This document shows positions 4,676-5,185 of a stretch of DNA of 5,185 bases, one piece after another. Source of the stretch: UBA4736 sp002404015 (GTDB lineage Bacteria; Chloroflexota; Dormibacteria; Dormibacterales; Dormibacteraceae); assembly GCA_036747295.1 (NCBI GenBank), contig DAIOCN010000057.1:1-5185 (forward strand), written 5' to 3'. The position numbers were made by a program, and so were the translations under genes. A model generated the notes under the pieces. The model was not told the DNA's origin. It worked only from the letters and a program-made list of their open reading frames with translations, and ran no database searches. Positions within the stretch are counted from its first letter, which is position 1. Each line of letters starts with the position of its first letter.

Positions 4676-5185
4676 CTACCGGAAGACCGACTCCATCTGG
4701 TCAGGCTGCACGAAGCCCTTCTCGACCAGCTTCTCCTTGATCTCGTCCAGCGACTTGCGGCCGAAGTTGCGCAGGCTGAGGAGCTCGTCCTCCTTCTTGG
4801 TCAGCAGCTGGCCGACGGTCGTGATGTCGTTGGCCTTGAGGCAGTTGAAGGCGCGGACCGAGAGATCCAACTCCTCGATGGGGGTCTCGTTGACGCGGTT
4901 GCCCGTGGTCTGGGCGCCCCGCGCGACCGCGGCATGCGTCTGGATGCTGTCGCCGAACTTGACGAACAGCTCCAGGTGCTGCGTGAAGAGCTGGGCGGCG
5001 CTGCTGACCGCCTCCTCGGCGGTGATGGTGCCGTCGGTCCACAGCTCCAGGTTCAGGCGGTCGTAGTCGGTGGACTGGCCGACCCGCGTCTTCTCGACCA
5101 GGAAGTTGGCCTTGTGGACGGGCGAGAAGATGGCGTCGATCGGGATGACCCCGATCGGCTGGCCCTCGCGCTTGTTGCGGTCGGC
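4676..5185 (-). CDS. rpoA: DNA-directed RNA polymerase alpha subunit, C-terminal part (cut by window edge)
   Basis: The alpha subunit nucleates RNA polymerase assembly and, through its C-terminal domain, contacts UP elements and activators. Only the last 169 residues are present, roughly half the usual 310-330; the start lies beyond the right edge. Window residues 1-79 are the end of the N-terminal domain, with PIGVIPIDAIFSPV (10-23), VEKTRVGQSTDYDRL (30-44) and WTDGTITAEEA (49-59). A linker of about 25 residues follows. The C-terminal domain starts near 104. DLSVRAFNCLK places R111, N114 and C115 at the E. coli R265, N268 and C269 positions. NFGRKSLDEIK places G142, K144, S145 and E148 at G296, K298, S299 and E302, so the DNA-contact surface is kept. 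The stop TAG abuts the rplQ ATG. The frame is open to the edge with no sign of damage. Confidence 0.98.
   Translation of the reverse strand, partial: ADRNKREGQPIGVIPIDAIFSPVHKANFLVEKTRVGQSTDYDRLNLELWTDGTITAEEAVSSAAQLFTQHLELFVKFGDSIQTHAAVARGAQTTGNRVNETPIEELDLSVRAFNCLKANDITTVGQLLTKKEDELLSLRNFGRKSLDEIKEKLVEKGFVQPDQMESVFR

Overview
The window looks like chromosomal DNA from a high-GC bacterium (strongly GC-biased third codon positions). It carries the distal end of a ribosomal-protein operon, a convergent DNA-repair-type gene, and a small truA operon. The lineage cannot be fixed from this sequence. The proteins are ordinary bacterial ones and suggest a GC-rich Terrabacteria-type organism such as Chloroflexota or Dormibacterota, but that is a low-confidence impression. 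Non-ATG initiation is prominent: of the six internal protein starts I place, only rplQ uses ATG. truA and rplM use GTG, rpsI uses TTG, and two genes appear to use CTG.

Right half, minus strand, in transcription order: rpoA (3' part only, running off the right edge), rplQ, rplM and rpsI. Spacings are 0 nt, 2 nt and an 8-nt overlap, so this is one tightly coupled unit. It makes the RNA polymerase alpha subunit and ribosomal proteins L17, L13 and S9. The unit ends at about 3467, next to a strong hairpin.

Middle, plus strand: a 400-residue winged-helix protein of the YcaQ/AlkX (AlkZ superfamily) DNA glycosylase type (2119-3321) converges on rpsI. The 145-bp gap between the two stops holds three stem-loops. 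One of them (3430-3460) has a T-tract on the plus strand and probably terminates the glycosylase gene.

Left half, minus strand: truA (tRNA pseudouridine synthase A) is followed with a 4-nt overlap by a gene for an exported or membrane-anchored protein with seven Asp-box motifs, predicted to be a seven-bladed beta-propeller. truA and the glycosylase gene are divergent across 108 bp. That gap has weak, overlapping promoter-like elements and a possible 23-codon leader ORF.

The last 136 bp on the left hold no gene. They contain a 15-bp G-rich tandem repeat with G-quadruplex potential, an eight-T tract and a small stem-loop.

I see no mobile element, CRISPR array, RNA gene or obviously new system. 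The points most worth a second look are the paired CTG starts with near-ideal Shine-Dalgarno sequences, the clean seven-Asp-box propeller coupled to truA, the displaced truA, and the compact divergent control region.
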